DNA of 64,000 nucleotides from Saposhnikovia divaricata. Lineage: Eukaryota; Streptophyta; Magnoliopsida; Apiales; Apiaceae. Positions 1 to 10,478 of this stretch are shown piece by piece (the first letter of the stretch is position 1; each line of letters starts with the position of its first letter). Where the stretch lies: assembly GCA_036435485.1 (NCBI GenBank), contig CM071597.1:53427881-53491880 (forward strand), written 5' to 3'. The notes under the pieces are model-generated. The model was not told the origin of the DNA, did no database searches, and saw only the letters and a program-made list of their open reading frames with translations. The position numbers and the translations under genes were made by a program.

Positions 1-663
1 AGCTAAATCAAAGAATTCGAGAACCTCTTGGATAAAGGGGTGTAAAGGCAAAGATAATCCCAATCTAAAAAATTGGGCTGACAAAACAGCTTTAGGTAGA
101 AGCTGGCCTGGTTCAAACATGTCGAATCTGTGACATCTCTCTTCAGGAGAGGGGATGACTAAAGAACAGCCTATGTGGTGCGATTGTGTCAGTTTCTTTA
201 ATAAGGGGGCAGTCATGGAGCTACTCAAATTTTCACAAGATAGGGTGGCAGGAGGTTTTTCAAAGGCATTGTTTTCTAGTTCACCTGTTACAGAATCAGT
301 TCTAGGAGGAGCTGTTGAGTTAGTATGAGAAGGGGTAGCTTTTACAGAGGAAGCTTCATCAGCAGTAAGAAGAAGGTTTGGTGTTGTGGATTCTAGTGAC
401 ACTTGTTCATCTGAGGAGGATACAAGGATAGCTGGTCGAGTGTCCTTGATATTGTGGGTGAAGAGGTTGGTGTTTGATAAACGAGTTTTCGAATGATCTA
501 TTAGTTTGACCTTGGAACGAGTCCTGGCACTTACGGTGGAAGATGGGTTAGTTCTGGAAATTGGGTCAAGGGAAAGCTGGACTGTGTTAGGAAGTTCTGG
601 GGAGGGGGCCATCTCCTCAGAGGTAGAATGCTGGGAGCTAGCTGCATCTGATCCACCAGACAT
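1..663 (-). CDS. N-terminal part of a putative gypsy-type transposon ORF protein (partial at window edge)
   Basis: An open frame of 221 codons runs from an ATG at 663-661 to the left edge without a stop, so the protein is truncated by the window. The first ~150 residues are Ser/Thr/Pro-rich and low in complexity (start MSGGSDAASSQ). The last ~60 residues become ordered and end in a stretch like LPLHPFIQEVLEFFDLA. That pattern is typical of the plant 'putative gypsy type transposon' domain (Pfam PF04195) carried by many non-autonomous LTR elements. The base before the ATG is part of TTTGTGCAG, a good 3' splice site, so a 5' UTR intron is possible. Family assignment rests on motif recollection and only the domain start is visible. 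It could instead be a domesticated gene of this family. Confidence 0.6.
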   Translation of the reverse strand, partial: MSGGSDAASSQHSTSEEMAPSPELPNTVQLSLDPISRTNPSSTVSARTRSKVKLIDHSKTRLSNTNLFTHNIKDTRPAILVSSSDEQVSLESTTPNLLLTADEASSVKATPSHTNSTAPPRTDSVTGELENNAFEKPPATLSCENLSSSMTAPLLKKLTQSHHIGCSLVIPSPEERCHRFDMFEPGQLLPKAVLSAQFFRLGLSLPLHPFIQEVLEFFDLA

Positions 664-985
664 CTGCACAAAGTGAAGCAAGATGAGTAGGTGATCAGCG
701 AGTTTCCCAAGTGAGGTGTTTTAGCAGGTGTGTGCGGATAAGCACATACAAACGGCCAGGAGCGAATGAAAGGCCAGGTTCGCCTAAACAGCTAGCTAGG
801 CACAGGTACGCCTATCAAAGAATCTATACTATTCTTCTTAAATTGGGTATTCGTATATAATGCACACATTACTTATGCAAATTTAATTAAAAACAAGGAT
901 TGGCATATACATTATAACCATAAACAATCATTGGTTTTTGGAAAAAGCGGATTACACATGGATTTTTTGAAAGACATGTAACACT
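664..985. other. non-coding, upstream of the minus-strand ORF
   Basis: No gene or repeat recognised. It may hold the 5' UTR intron and promoter of the minus-strand ORF at 1-663; no clear TATA box was picked out. Confidence 0.4.
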
Positions 986-1647
986 TAGGGGTGAGCAAAA
1001 TTTTCCAAACCCGCCCAAACCGTCCAATCCAAACCGCCCAAACCAGAATTTACGGTTTTGTAACGGTTCGGGTTGGTAACGGTTTCGATTTTTTAAAAAC
1101 CAAAAAATAATGGTTGGGTTCGGTTTGCCTTGTCAACCCGACCAATATAACCCATTCCACCCGAATATATAATAATATATAATTAATTTTTATTATTATT
1201 TAAGAAATATAATTCAAATTAATAATTAATATATAATTATATAGAAAGAAAAAAATGTGCTTACAATTAGTTACAATATCACATATGTAAAAAGACTAAA
1301 TCGGTAAGTTTGTAACCCTACTTTTCTCAACTATCATTTTACCTAAACTACTTTATTTTGCTAGTCCGTAAGACTTTGTAACTTAATTACCATATTTTGA
1401 TGATAGTTTGTGATGTCAGTCCATTGATGCATTGTACAATTGTGTCGATTAATTTTTTACAAGTTTAAATTTTTTTAAGTGGTTTAAAACCCAACCCGCC
1501 CAAACCAACCCGTTATAATTTGGACGGTTTTTTTTAGTACTAACGGTAACGGTTATGGTAACGGGTTGTCAAATTCCAAAACCGTAAAATATGGGTTGGG
1601 TGGTTTAGTCTTTTCAACCCGACCAACCCGACCATTGCTCACCCCTA
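986..1647. mobile_element. non-autonomous hAT-type DNA transposon, 662 bp
   Basis: The left end reads TAGGGGTGAGCAA and the right end is its perfect inverted complement (13 bp). Both ends are flanked by the same 8 bp, GTAACACT, at 978-985 and 1648-1655. An 8-bp target-site duplication with TAGGGGTGAGCA termini is the signature of a hAT-superfamily element. The interior has no long ORF. Its sub-terminal parts are rich in AACCCG/CGGGTT motifs in inverted orientation, as often seen in hAT MITEs. The perfect TSD suggests a fairly recent insertion, moved in trans by an autonomous relative. Confidence 0.9.
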
Positions 1648-1655
1648 GTAACACT

Positions 1656-2590
1656 AATGGGTTTTCGAATGAAGATTAGTGCGAATTGGGTTTTAGGGTT
1701 TTGAATTCTAGAGGGTACCATGGTCCAGAAAGGGGGATACTTGTTTTGATGATGAATTAACCATTAATAAACATGGTACAATTACATGCATATGTGGAGA
1801 TTAGTGTGTGTATCTAGGTGTGCATGCATAACTACAAATCAGAGACAAATCGCAATATGTAATTAAGAGAATAGCGCTGGATATGAAAGACATGGAGCAT
1901 AAGAAAAGGGATCATACCTTGATAATAGTTGGAAGGATTAGAGTGGCTGGAGTTGGAGAGTATCGCCGGGATGGTTCGCCGGAGTAGAGCTTCTCTTTGG
2001 AAGATGAACCGGTGGGAGAGGAAGAGAGTATGCGTTTGTGGTAAAGAAAAAGGAAAAGAGGATGGACTGGTGTTGATATATGTATAGAAAATATGTAGAG
2101 TAAAGGGAGAGAGATTGTGGCGTGTGGGAGTTGGCATTGAATGGAGTTATTGTTGTCTTGGGAAACGAAACGGTGGAAGCTGAATTGGTTTGTGACACGG
2201 CAATTAACGAAGGAAATGGAATTTATTTTTTGTTTTTTGGTGAAATTCTAATTTATGAGTTGCTTTTTACAAAATAAATTTTTGGGGATTGACTCGTGGT
2301 ATCAGAAAGGTTATTTTGGAGAGAATTATTGAGAAGAAAGTATTTCTTGGAAGGAGTTAAATTAGAGGAACCTGGGTTTAAAAAAAAAATTTGTTTTGAT
2401 TTGCTAAATTCTTTAATAATGGGAGTAGCTTAGATTTTAACTTAAAAGGAAATCACGGAATCTTTGGAAAGGTTTTACTGGCTTAATTATGGCAAGGTTA
2501 TTGCGAAATATATGGGATGTTAAGGTGATATGCTTGAGCTGGACATAAAAAGTGAAGCTGAAGCTAAGGAGAAATGGCAAGGTTCCTTGT
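1656..2590. other. non-coding stretch
   Basis: Small minus-strand open frames at 1832-2198 are rich in His, Pro, Ser and Phe, overlap in two frames and match no family I know. I see no splice-supported gene. A weak primer-site-like TGGTATCAGA occurs near 2297 without an LTR next to it. Confidence 0.35.
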
Positions 2591-2616
2591 GTATTTTATA
2601 GCTACAAGGAACCTGG

Positions 2617-3413
2617 GGGGTAGTTGTTGTGCCCAAAATTTGTAATGGGTTTAGTTTTGGGCCCATGGATGTTGGAGGCCTGGTAGGGTGTTTAAAAGGT
2701 AGGAACAAGGTAGCTGGAAGAAAAGAGGTGTACCTCTAGAGGGAAGCTCTGGAGGTGGAGGTTCACTTTTTTGGGAAGCTGTGTAGGTGCAGGTGGGCTC
2801 ACAGGTTCCACCTCTGCTGGCCGAACGGATAAGGATTGACTCCTAATTTGTAGGAATTAATGAGGGATACGTTTCTAATATGATAAATATTAGAAATTTG
2901 TGATATATGTCTATACATACATGGTGTTCTCATATGAGTAGGATTTTGGAGTTCTACTTCGAATAGGACTCTACTAAGGGGCTAGCTGATTTAAGGAAAA
3001 GTCATACTTCTACACAAATACTTCGAGAATAACATGGATGGAGGGATTAAATCTTATCAATTTCGTGGCTTAATGGATAAGGAAAGGATTCCTAACCTAA
3101 AAGAACTACATTAGGGCTTGATTCCTATAAATAGGATATGTAGGCAATTAGCAAGGGGTTCGGTTTTTTACTTTCTGAATACACAAGGTACGTGTACCCT
3201 AAGTAATACATTCCTGGACGTACTTGGCCGGATTTTTACCATTATTGTCCGGTGAACTTGCTAACTCAGCCCAAAAAACACTAAACACCATTATTAGGTT
3301 CAGCTGCCCTGCTTTGGTACAGCTGTTCGGTTTGTTATTTATCCGAAAACCAAGGATAATTCCGGTTATTCCGGCGAGGCTTTCTCGGGTGTTGTGTGAA
3401 TTTTTTGCATAAC
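2617..3413 (+). repeat. LTR-like or promoter-like remnant (tentative)
   Basis: A purine run ending GGGGGGTAG precedes TGTTGTGCCC near 2617. A TATA box (TATAAATA, 3126-3133) is followed ~50 bp later by transcript-leader-like sequence, and the block can be read to end at GCATAACA near 3413. This layout resembles an LTR with U3, TATA, R and U5. I could not find a matching target duplication or a second LTR, so the limits are uncertain. The block directly precedes the orphan cystatin-like exon and may have replaced that gene's 5' part. Confidence 0.3.
3126..3133 (+). promoter_or_regulatory. TATA box
   Basis: TATAAATA in the context CTATAAATAGG. The same TATA plus downstream GTAGGCAA context recurs at 18146-18168, so it belongs to a repeated promoter-like sequence. 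Confidence 0.4.
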
Positions 3414-3497
3414 ACCAAGGTTTGTCTATCTGGTCCATATGAAACTTTAACACTGCATCTAACATTTAACTGTAATAATGTTTTTTTTTATCTTCAG

Positions 3498-4352
3498 AAA
3501 ACAGAGTTTAGGCTTGTAAACGTGGTCAAGGCAAACTCGGAGGCTCTTTGTCCTTACAGGTACTATATCACTTTTGAAGCAACTGATAAAAAATCCGGTT
3601 CCCAAACCTTTCAAGCAAGAGTAAATATTGTTTTCCCTTCTAGAAAGAAGGTTGAGTTGGTTCGGATCAAGACTGCCCCCAAGCTTTACAAACCCCGCAG
3701 GTGACATGATCTATTCATATATAGCATGAGTTTTTTTTCCTGTTTTTACCTGTGCGCTGTAGTAGACATATTAGCCTGCATGTTGTCTGCTATATCAACA
3801 TTGAATTTATGTCAACATTTACCCCAATATTAATTATTTTTTGCTTGCGATCCTTGGTCCTCACCGTAGTACAACAAAAATTCTTAAAATTTAAAATTCA
3901 ACATTTGTTGGAGGGTTGAATTAAAAAAACACTTCCCCTCTCAACGTTTGTGCATTGACAAGAGGTTGAAGATTTGTTGTACATTGTACAGTCTTAATGT
4001 GTGCTACTTAGATGTGGTGATTTTAGTATATTCAAGTTGTCATTGGTTCAAAGTTTAACGTAAACCCTTTTTAGTTAGTCTGTTTTATGTCATTCAAATT
4101 TCATGCCTTGTAGTACTTCATGCGTTCTCCGTATATTGATTGGTTTTTGCTGCCATCTAGCTCAGTTGTGCTCCTTACAAGTATTTTAACTTTTATACAG
4201 ATGTAAATATCACAAATTTGGCATAGAAGGTTACTGTTTTGTTATCCATAGCACCACTTATTTTACAGAGTAACTTAGTTATAACTAACACAACACAATA
4301 TTTAATTTTTTATTCATTTTTTGGGATATACAGGGAACTCTGGGATGTTTGA
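3498..4352 (+). pseudogene. 3' fragment of a cystatin/monellin-superfamily gene
   Basis: Two exons can be joined: 3498-3700 (after TATCTTCAG, before GTGACA) and 4334-4352 (after GATATACAG). The first encodes ~67 residues starting KTEFRLVNVVKANSEALC, with YRYYITFEATDKKSG and VELVRIKTAP. This matches the beta-sheet core of plant cystatin-related proteins of the cystatin/monellin superfamily. The join restores a frame ending PRRELWDV then TGA. No ATG or N-terminal exon is visible upstream; instead an LTR-like block lies there. I therefore read it as a 5'-truncated copy. Family members are often short, multi-copy and of unknown role; the QxVxG inhibitor loop of true cystatins is not present here. 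Confidence 0.55.
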
Positions 4353-4842
4353 ACCTTGTCTTAATGCCCTGTACGAATTCTGGCTAATGGGAACCAACAT
4401 GAAGATGTCTGTGGAACCTTGGATTTACTAAATTATTTGGTATCTATTTACATTATAATAGGCTGTTGCAGCCAATTGTAGGCGCCTCTATTAATGCTTT
4501 TGACTTTAAATTATGTACTTCAAACTTTCATCTCATCGAGTACGAGTATGTATGTTCGATTCAGATGCAATTTGGTTAATCAAGTTCCGACGTCGTTCTT
4601 ATCTTGGTTTTTTTTTTAAACATACAATGTTTAAAACTCACATGGAATACACGCATGTGAGATTCAGAGATTGGGTTGCAATCTGGTTAGTCAAGTTCTA
4701 GTATTTGTTTTACAGCAGTCATGTGTTTCATGTGTCTTACTGCCTTGGCCATGTTCATGTTTTGTCCCACCTTTTTTTATACAATTGTGGTTCTTATTTT
4801 GTTTGGTTTCTATTTGAATTAGGCTAGTGAGCACTAAATAAT
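4353..4842. other. 3' flank of the cystatin-like fragment
   Basis: No gene seen. It contains two similar 60-100 bp blocks near 4510-4700, each ending in GGTTA-TCAAGTTC, a small degenerate direct repeat, and then the target site of the gypsy element. Confidence 0.35.
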
Positions 4843-5299
4843 TGTGAGGATAGCATCCTTATTACTAGTATTAGCAAGCATTGTGTGTCTGTGTAGTAGT
4901 GTTAGTAAGGGCAGTCTAGTATTTTTACTACTGTTTAATAGTATTGTGTAGTGAGGGTATTTTAGTACTTTACTGTGGCTGTGTGAAAACAGTATATAAG
5001 TACACTATCAGATTGTAATTCAGATTATGCATATTATGAAAAGGAATTCTGATTCCACCAAATCTGTCTCTCTCTCTAAACTCTCTGCACTTTCTCTCTC
5101 TATAACTAACTCTCAAAATATGTCTTCTTCTTCAAGCTATCTCTATTTCTCTCTGAATCTCTATCTGATCTTCATCTATCTCTGTTAATCTATTAAGATA
5201 CTAGTTCTATATCTCTATTTGATTACATTTACAGTTCTATAAAACAGAAAATCACAAAACATTCAAATAACTGAAAATTAGGAACCCTAGTTCCTGACA
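4843..5299 (+). repeat. 5' LTR of the gypsy element
   Basis: Starts TGTGAGGATAGC and ends CCTGACA, with the canonical TG...CA ends. A TATA box (TATATAAG) lies at 4993-5000, and a CT-rich leader with repeated TCTCTCT follows it. Confidence 0.92.
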
Positions 5300-5302
5300 A
5301 AT

Positions 5303-5314
5303 TGGTATCAAAGC
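5303..5314 (+). promoter_or_regulatory. primer-binding site (initiator tRNA-Met)
   Basis: TGGTATCAAAGC lies three bases after the LTR end. It matches the plant initiator methionine tRNA 3' end complement with one change (AAAGC for AGAGC). Confidence 0.85.
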
Positions 5315-5816
5315 TCTAGATTTTATCTCCTACTGCTTCTACTGTGTTCAGCATCTTAATCCGAGCAGAACGAGCTAACTGGTGGAGTAATCGCAGTTGC
5401 AAGTTCAGAAATTTCTCCAAACTGTTAAGGTGTTCTGTTCTTAGCATTATCTCTTAGATCTGTTGAATTTCTGTTGTTATTGGCTAGAACTGAAGATGTT
5501 TGTGTTGACTGAGTTCATTTCTAGTTAAGTAAGTTGATTCTAGTGGTTATTGTTGGAGAAAACTACAAAAATAGTAGTGACAAGTACTGTTAGTGTGGTG
5601 AATAGAATTCTCTGCTTTGTTCTGTTGTTTTTGCTGTTGATCTATGTTGATCTGAGATTAGAAGTGAAGTTTTGTTTGTTTGTGAGCTTTGTGGATAAAT
5701 TTGTGTGGTGATCTGTTGAAAGGAGTTGTTGTCTGATAATCTGTGGTGATTGTGAAGTTGTTTGAGATTTCTGTGAGGACTTGAGTATTGCCTACAAGGT
5801 GTTTGATCAATTGTGT

Positions 5817-8800
5817 ATGAGAATGAATTGTTATAGAAAACAAGAGTCACAATACAGAGTGAAGGAAGAAGAGGAGAGGCAATATAATGAGTTGCTTCAG
5901 GAAGTACAACAACAGTTTGTGACTTATAAGGAGAGAACTAATGCTAAGCTTAAGAAGGTTGAGGAGTTGGTAGACTTAGCTGTACAGGAGATGAACTCAC
6001 AATCTAAAGGAAGGCAAGAGGAGTTTGTGAATCCATTTGGAAGACTGGGAAAAAAAGATGACACTAATAATTCCTTAAGGCATCTTAAACTTAACTTTCC
6101 TAAGTATGAGGAAGGGAAGATAGTTGAGGATTGGCTACAAGATTGTGAGCTCTACTTTGATATATATGGAGTACCAGAGAATAAAAAGGCTGTAGTTGCA
6201 GGAATGCATTTGGATGGAACACCTAAGAGGTATCAAATAATTACTATGGAAAGAATAGCTCTCACTTGGCAGGAATTCTGTAATCAATTCACTCCTAGGT
6301 TTGGAGTAAGAGAAAGTGAGCTTATATATGAGAAGTTTAAGAATTTGAGACAAGATGGCTCAGTGGAGCAATACTGCAAACAATTTGCACTTTGTATGGG
6401 TCAGCTGAAGGTAAAAATGCCACAACTATCAGAAGAATACTTTGTAGAGTGTTTTATCAGTGGATTGCAGGATGAGATAAAACAAGTTCTCAAACTTCTG
6501 AATCCCAGCAATGTAGAAGGAGCCTTTAAAAGAGCCAGGTACTGTGCTCAGGGCAACCAAAGTTTACAGGTCAAGAAAGCCACTGGAAAATTAACAGGGC
6601 TGCTGGAAAAGAATGCGGGAATTAAAGGAGAAATGTCTCAATTACAAGATGTGACAGTTTTAAACTCTGGACAAGTGTTGTTACATGAAGGTGACAGAGG
6701 TTTATGTGACCAGCAGGTCAGGGTTGAAGGCACACAAGCTAAGAGAGTGGATAGATCAGGATCTACTTCTACAATAACCAAATCAAAAGCAAGGTTAGGT
6801 GATGGTCAGGAAGGGATTCAGGATTTACTACCTTCAATGGGGGTATCAATTCATGCTATTGAGGGGGCTTATAATAACAGAACTATCTCACTAACTGGTA
6901 AGAAAGGGAATAAAGAATTTTTTATACTAGTAGATGGTGGGAGCACTCACAGTTTCCTAGATGAGAAAACTGCAGTCAAGCTCAAGTGTGAGGTGGTGGA
7001 GACTGTTCCTATGCAGGTCTTGGTGGCCAATGGCAATCACTTGGTTAGTAAGCATGAGTGTTCAAATTTTGCTTGGAAAGTAGGTGATCAGCAATTTTCA
7101 ACTAATATCAGAACTCTGCCATTGGGTAGTTATGATCTGGTATTAGGTGTAGACTGGTTGGGATCTTTAGGACTAGTAATTTTTGATTTTAAAAAGTTGT
7201 TGCTGCAATTTGAACAAGAAGGGAAGAAAGTCACTTTACAGGGGAATAGACAACCTATGAAGCCTAGTTTGCAACAAATGTCAGCAAAAACATTTGTTAG
7301 GAGTTGCATAAGGCAGGAACATGGGTTGATGTACATCATATATGCAAATCCAGTAGCAAAGGCTGAATGTAACCAAATGGAAGAGGGTGCAAGTGAGACA
7401 GACCAGCCTCTGCAGCATCTATTAAAGGAGTATGGTGATATTTTTCAAACTCCAGAGGGACTGCCTCCTCATAGAGAGATAGAGCACTCAATTGAATTGA
7501 AGGAAGGGACTCAACCTTTTTCTATCAGACCATATAGACACTCATTTGATCAGAAGAATGAGGTTGAGAAGCTTATCTTGGAGATGCTGGATTCTGGGGT
7601 GATTAGGCCAAGCAACTCTCCCTTTGCTTCTCTAGTTTTGTTGGTTAAGAAGAAGGATGGGACATGGAGATTTTGTATAGACTATAGGAAATTAAATTCT
7701 TTGACAATTAAGAATAAATTTCCTATTCCTCTAATTGAAGAACTTCTGGATGAGTTAAGTGGAGCTAAAATTTTCTCAAAGCTTGATCTGAGGGCAGGTT
7801 ATCATCAGGTGAGGATGAAGGCTAAAGACATAGATAAAACAGCTTTTAGGACTCATTTGGGCCACTATGAGTTTACAGTGATGCCTTTTGGCCTCACTAA
7901 TGCCCCTGCCACTTTTCAGAGTTTGATGAATAAAGTCTTTGCACCATATCTCAGGAAATTTACACTGGTTTTCTTTGATGACATACTGGTGTACTCAAAA
8001 GATGAAAAAGAACATTTAGAGCATTTGGAGTTGGTGTTTAAGGTGATGAGGCAGCATAAGCTATTTGCTAAGATGTCCAAGTGTGAGTTTCTGCAGGGCC
8101 GGGTGGCTTACTTGGGCCATGTCATTTCCAAAGATGGGGTGGCAGTGGATGAGAACAAGGTTAAAGACATGTTGGCCTGGCCAGAGCCTAAAAGTGTGAA
8201 AGCCTTAAGGGGGTTCCTAGGACTAAGTGGATACTATATGAAATTTGTCAAAGATTATGGCACAATTGCTAAACCTTTGACAAATTTATTGCAAAAAGAC
8301 AACTTTCATTGGGATGAGACAGCTACACAAGCTTTTAGAAATCTGAAGGAAGCCATGGCCACCACTCCAGTACTTAAGTTACCAGACTTCTCAAAAGCAT
8401 TCACAGTGGAATCTGATGCTTCCAATACTGGAATTGGTGCAGTCTTAACTCAGGAAGGGAGACCTCTAGCTTACTTTAGTAAAGCTTTGGGAATTAGAGG
8501 ACAAGCCATGTCAACCTATGAAAAGGAGCTAATGGCTGTGGTATCAGCTGTTAAAAAATGGGCTTCTTACTTGATGGACAAACATTTCTACATCAAGACT
8601 GACCATTGGGCACTCAAATTTTTGTCTGAGCAGAAGATAAGCAATCTGTTACAACAGAAATGGATCAGCAAACTAATGGGGTATAACTATACAATACTGT
8701 ATAGGAAAGGGAAGGAGAACACAGTAGCTGATGCTCTCTCTAGGATGCATGAGCATGATCAGTTAGATTGTTCTGATGAGCCTAGCAAGATTTTAGCAGA

Positions 8801-8849
8801 AGCCTATGAGGACATGGTGCATTTGAAGGAGGGAGGATTGTCAGGATAG
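5817..8849 (+). CDS. Gag-protease-RT-RNase H polyprotein, integrase missing
   Basis: One uninterrupted 1010-aa frame from the first ATG at 5817. Gag (LKLNFPKYEEGK...) covers roughly residues 85-260. I see no CCHC zinc knuckle between Gag and protease. The protease has VDGGSTHSF, with Gly where DSG or DTG is usual. RT follows (VKKKDGTWRFCIDYRKLN, KLDLRAGYHQVRM, FFDDILVYS), then RNase H (ESDASNTGIGAVL, YEKELMAVV, ADALSRM). Family members continue with a zinc-binding HHCC region, a DDE integrase and often a chromodomain, for another ~400-500 residues. Here only ~35 residues follow RNase H. The last of these (EDMVHLKEGG) resemble the extreme C-terminus of chromodomain polyproteins, and the stop lies inside the 3' LTR. 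That suggests an internal in-frame deletion. The frame being open suggests recent or selected coding capacity. Confidence 0.9.
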   Translation: MRMNCYRKQESQYRVKEEEERQYNELLQEVQQQFVTYKERTNAKLKKVEELVDLAVQEMNSQSKGRQEEFVNPFGRLGKKDDTNNSLRHLKLNFPKYEEGKIVEDWLQDCELYFDIYGVPENKKAVVAGMHLDGTPKRYQIITMERIALTWQEFCNQFTPRFGVRESELIYEKFKNLRQDGSVEQYCKQFALCMGQLKVKMPQLSEEYFVECFISGLQDEIKQVLKLLNPSNVEGAFKRARYCAQGNQSLQVKKATGKLTGLLEKNAGIKGEMSQLQDVTVLNSGQVLLHEGDRGLCDQQVRVEGTQAKRVDRSGSTSTITKSKARLGDGQEGIQDLLPSMGVSIHAIEGAYNNRTISLTGKKGNKEFFILVDGGSTHSFLDEKTAVKLKCEVVETVPMQVLVANGNHLVSKHECSNFAWKVGDQQFSTNIRTLPLGSYDLVLGVDWLGSLGLVIFDFKKLLLQFEQEGKKVTLQGNRQPMKPSLQQMSAKTFVRSCIRQEHGLMYIIYANPVAKAECNQMEEGASETDQPLQHLLKEYGDIFQTPEGLPPHREIEHSIELKEGTQPFSIRPYRHSFDQKNEVEKLILEMLDSGVIRPSNSPFASLVLLVKKKDGTWRFCIDYRKLNSLTIKNKFPIPLIEELLDELSGAKIFSKLDLRAGYHQVRMKAKDIDKTAFRTHLGHYEFTVMPFGLTNAPATFQSLMNKVFAPYLRKFTLVFFDDILVYSKDEKEHLEHLELVFKVMRQHKLFAKMSKCEFLQGRVAYLGHVISKDGVAVDENKVKDMLAWPEPKSVKALRGFLGLSGYYMKFVKDYGTIAKPLTNLLQKDNFHWDETATQAFRNLKEAMATTPVLKLPDFSKAFTVESDASNTGIGAVLTQEGRPLAYFSKALGIRGQAMSTYEKELMAVVSAVKKWASYLMDKHFYIKTDHWALKFLSEQKISNLLQQKWISKLMGYNYTILYRKGKENTVADALSRMHEHDQLDCSDEPSKILAEAYEDMVHLKEGGLSG
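8825..8838 (+). promoter_or_regulatory. polypurine tract
   Basis: GAAGGAGGGAGGAT abuts the 3' LTR start, the expected priming site for plus-strand DNA synthesis. It is also coding sequence for the final residues of the polyprotein. Confidence 0.8.
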
Positions 8850-9294
8850 CATCCTTATTACTAGTATTAGCAAGCATTGTGTGTCTGTGTAGTAGTGTTA
8901 GTAAGGGCAGTCTAGTATTTTTACTACTGTTTAATAGTATTGTGTAGTGAGGGTATTTTAGTACTTTACTGTGGCTGTGTGAAAACAGTATATAAGTACA
9001 CTATCAGATTGTAATTCAGATTATGCATATTATGAAAAGGAATTCTGATTCCACCAAATCTGTCTCTCTCTCTAAACTCTCTGCACTTTCTCTCTCTATA
9101 ACTAACTCTCAAAATATGTCTTTTTCTTCAAGCTATCTCTGTTTCTCTCTGAATCTCCATCTGATCTTCATCTATCTCTGTTATCTCTTAAGATACTAGT
9201 TCTATATCTCTATTTGATTACATTTACAGTTCTATAAAACAGAAAATCACAAAAACATTCAAATAACTGAAAATCAGGAACCTAGTTCCTGACA
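8839..9294 (+). repeat. 3' LTR of the gypsy element
   Basis: Starts TGTCAGGATAGC, one base different from the 5' LTR, and ends CCTGACA. It holds the polyprotein stop codon TAG at 8847-8849. Confidence 0.92.
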
Positions 9295-9299
9295 ATAAT

Positions 9300-10252
9300 A
9301 CTATAAAGTTAGTTAGGAAAAGCTACGGCATGGGCTATATTCAACATATCCAGGTCATCTATTTTTATATACTAGATTAGGAAATTAAGCAGAGGCAGGT
9401 TTAACTGCTTGCATTGATATTGGGCGGGGAGCTACGGGTTAAAATTGAACTGACACTAGAACATAATTCTCTACACATGCGATTTGGTGGAAATTCACAC
9501 AGCATAACTTTTTGTGGATGTTTAGGAAAACACATAAACAGGTAGTTTTCAGTGGATTTAAGTGGCTTTTTATTTTTACTTTTGGCCGGGGACTTGAGTT
9601 TCTATGGCACCTTTGGAATTCTTGGAGAGTTTTCAGAGGCAGAGCATAATGTTGGCGTCCAAGGTTATAGGACACTTCTGGGGGCATTATTGTGGCTCGG
9701 TATTTATTCTAAACATGAGGAATTATGGTTTTATGTGCTTAGGTAATTGGTTCTCCACCTTTAAGCATCTATTTAGTTCCTTTAGTAACAGGAACTACCA
9801 GCCTGATATTTGGAATGTTGCCCAGAAACAGAATTGATTTGTCCTGGAGAATTTGTCTGATGCTATTGATGTTTGTCACTGTGAATGTTTTTTTTTGTTA
9901 TCACACATATATAGCTATTACATAAATATGCTTTTTCATGAAGTGATTAATAGTAGTTGCTTAAAGATTGCATTACTGATTACAATAGAAATCAGTGATT
10001 ATATATAGGAAGAACTTAATAGCAGGAGTACGGAAAACTACAGAAGTTAAAAAAAATGCAAATTTCAGTACACCAGCAATCATAGAAGTTCTTAATTTAT
10101 CGAAACAAACTTGAAATCATAGAAGTAAAAATCGAAAGAATTTTCCCAGGTTTTGTTTAAGTTCTTAATTTATCGAAACAAGAAGGCAGTTATTATGCTA
10201 TAAATGAAGAATGTGTGCTCTGTATTGCTTCAGAATGGAGCAACAGAGATTA
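9300..10252. other. non-coding spacer between two retrotransposons
   Basis: No supported gene. Short plus-strand frames at 9552-9837 overlap each other in different frames and resemble no family. A 28-bp segment beginning GAAGTTCTTAATTTATCG recurs in part ~65 bp later (10090 and 10155), a minor local duplication. Confidence 0.4.
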
Positions 10253-10257
10253 CATAT

Positions 10258-10478
10258 TAAGAACCAATCATATTGTAGATGATATAACAGAATAACAGAA
10301 AAACAGATCTCATTGATTGAAAATGAAATGTTAAAAGTTGTAAATGATTGGTTACATCATTAGTCTATATATAGAGAGCTATAGTCAACACATTGACTTA
10401 TTTAACTAACACTAAGGGAGTGTTTGGCTATAAGCTATTCTATTTTTATGTTTAACTTCATATCCAATGATATCTTTA
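10258..10478 (-). repeat. 3' LTR of the copia element
   Basis: 221 bp, identical by eye to the copy at 15496-15716. It contains CTATATATAG, a TATA-like core. It also holds the stop of the RT-RNase H frame. Confidence 0.92.

Larger units (their letters stand above)
4843..9294 (+). mobile_element. Ty3/gypsy LTR retrotransposon lacking integrase, 4.45 kb
   Basis: Two near-identical LTRs (457 and 456 bp) bound the element. It is flanked by the 5-bp duplication ATAAT (4838-4842 and 9295-9299). A primer-binding site for initiator tRNA-Met (TGGTATCAAAGC) follows the 5' LTR, and a polypurine tract (GAAGGAGGGAGGAT) precedes the 3' LTR. The LTRs differ at roughly six positions plus three short indels, about 98% identity by eye, so insertion is relatively recent. 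The single ORF codes Gag, protease, reverse transcriptase and RNase H but no integrase. The polyprotein tail resembles the end of chromodomain gypsy elements of the Reina/Galadriel kind; this lineage call is tentative. Confidence 0.93.

Noticed and set aside
1832..2198. Two overlapping minus-strand frames of 86 and 101 codons
   Set aside because: Low-complexity His/Pro/Ser/Phe translation in two overlapping frames, which is typical of chance frames.
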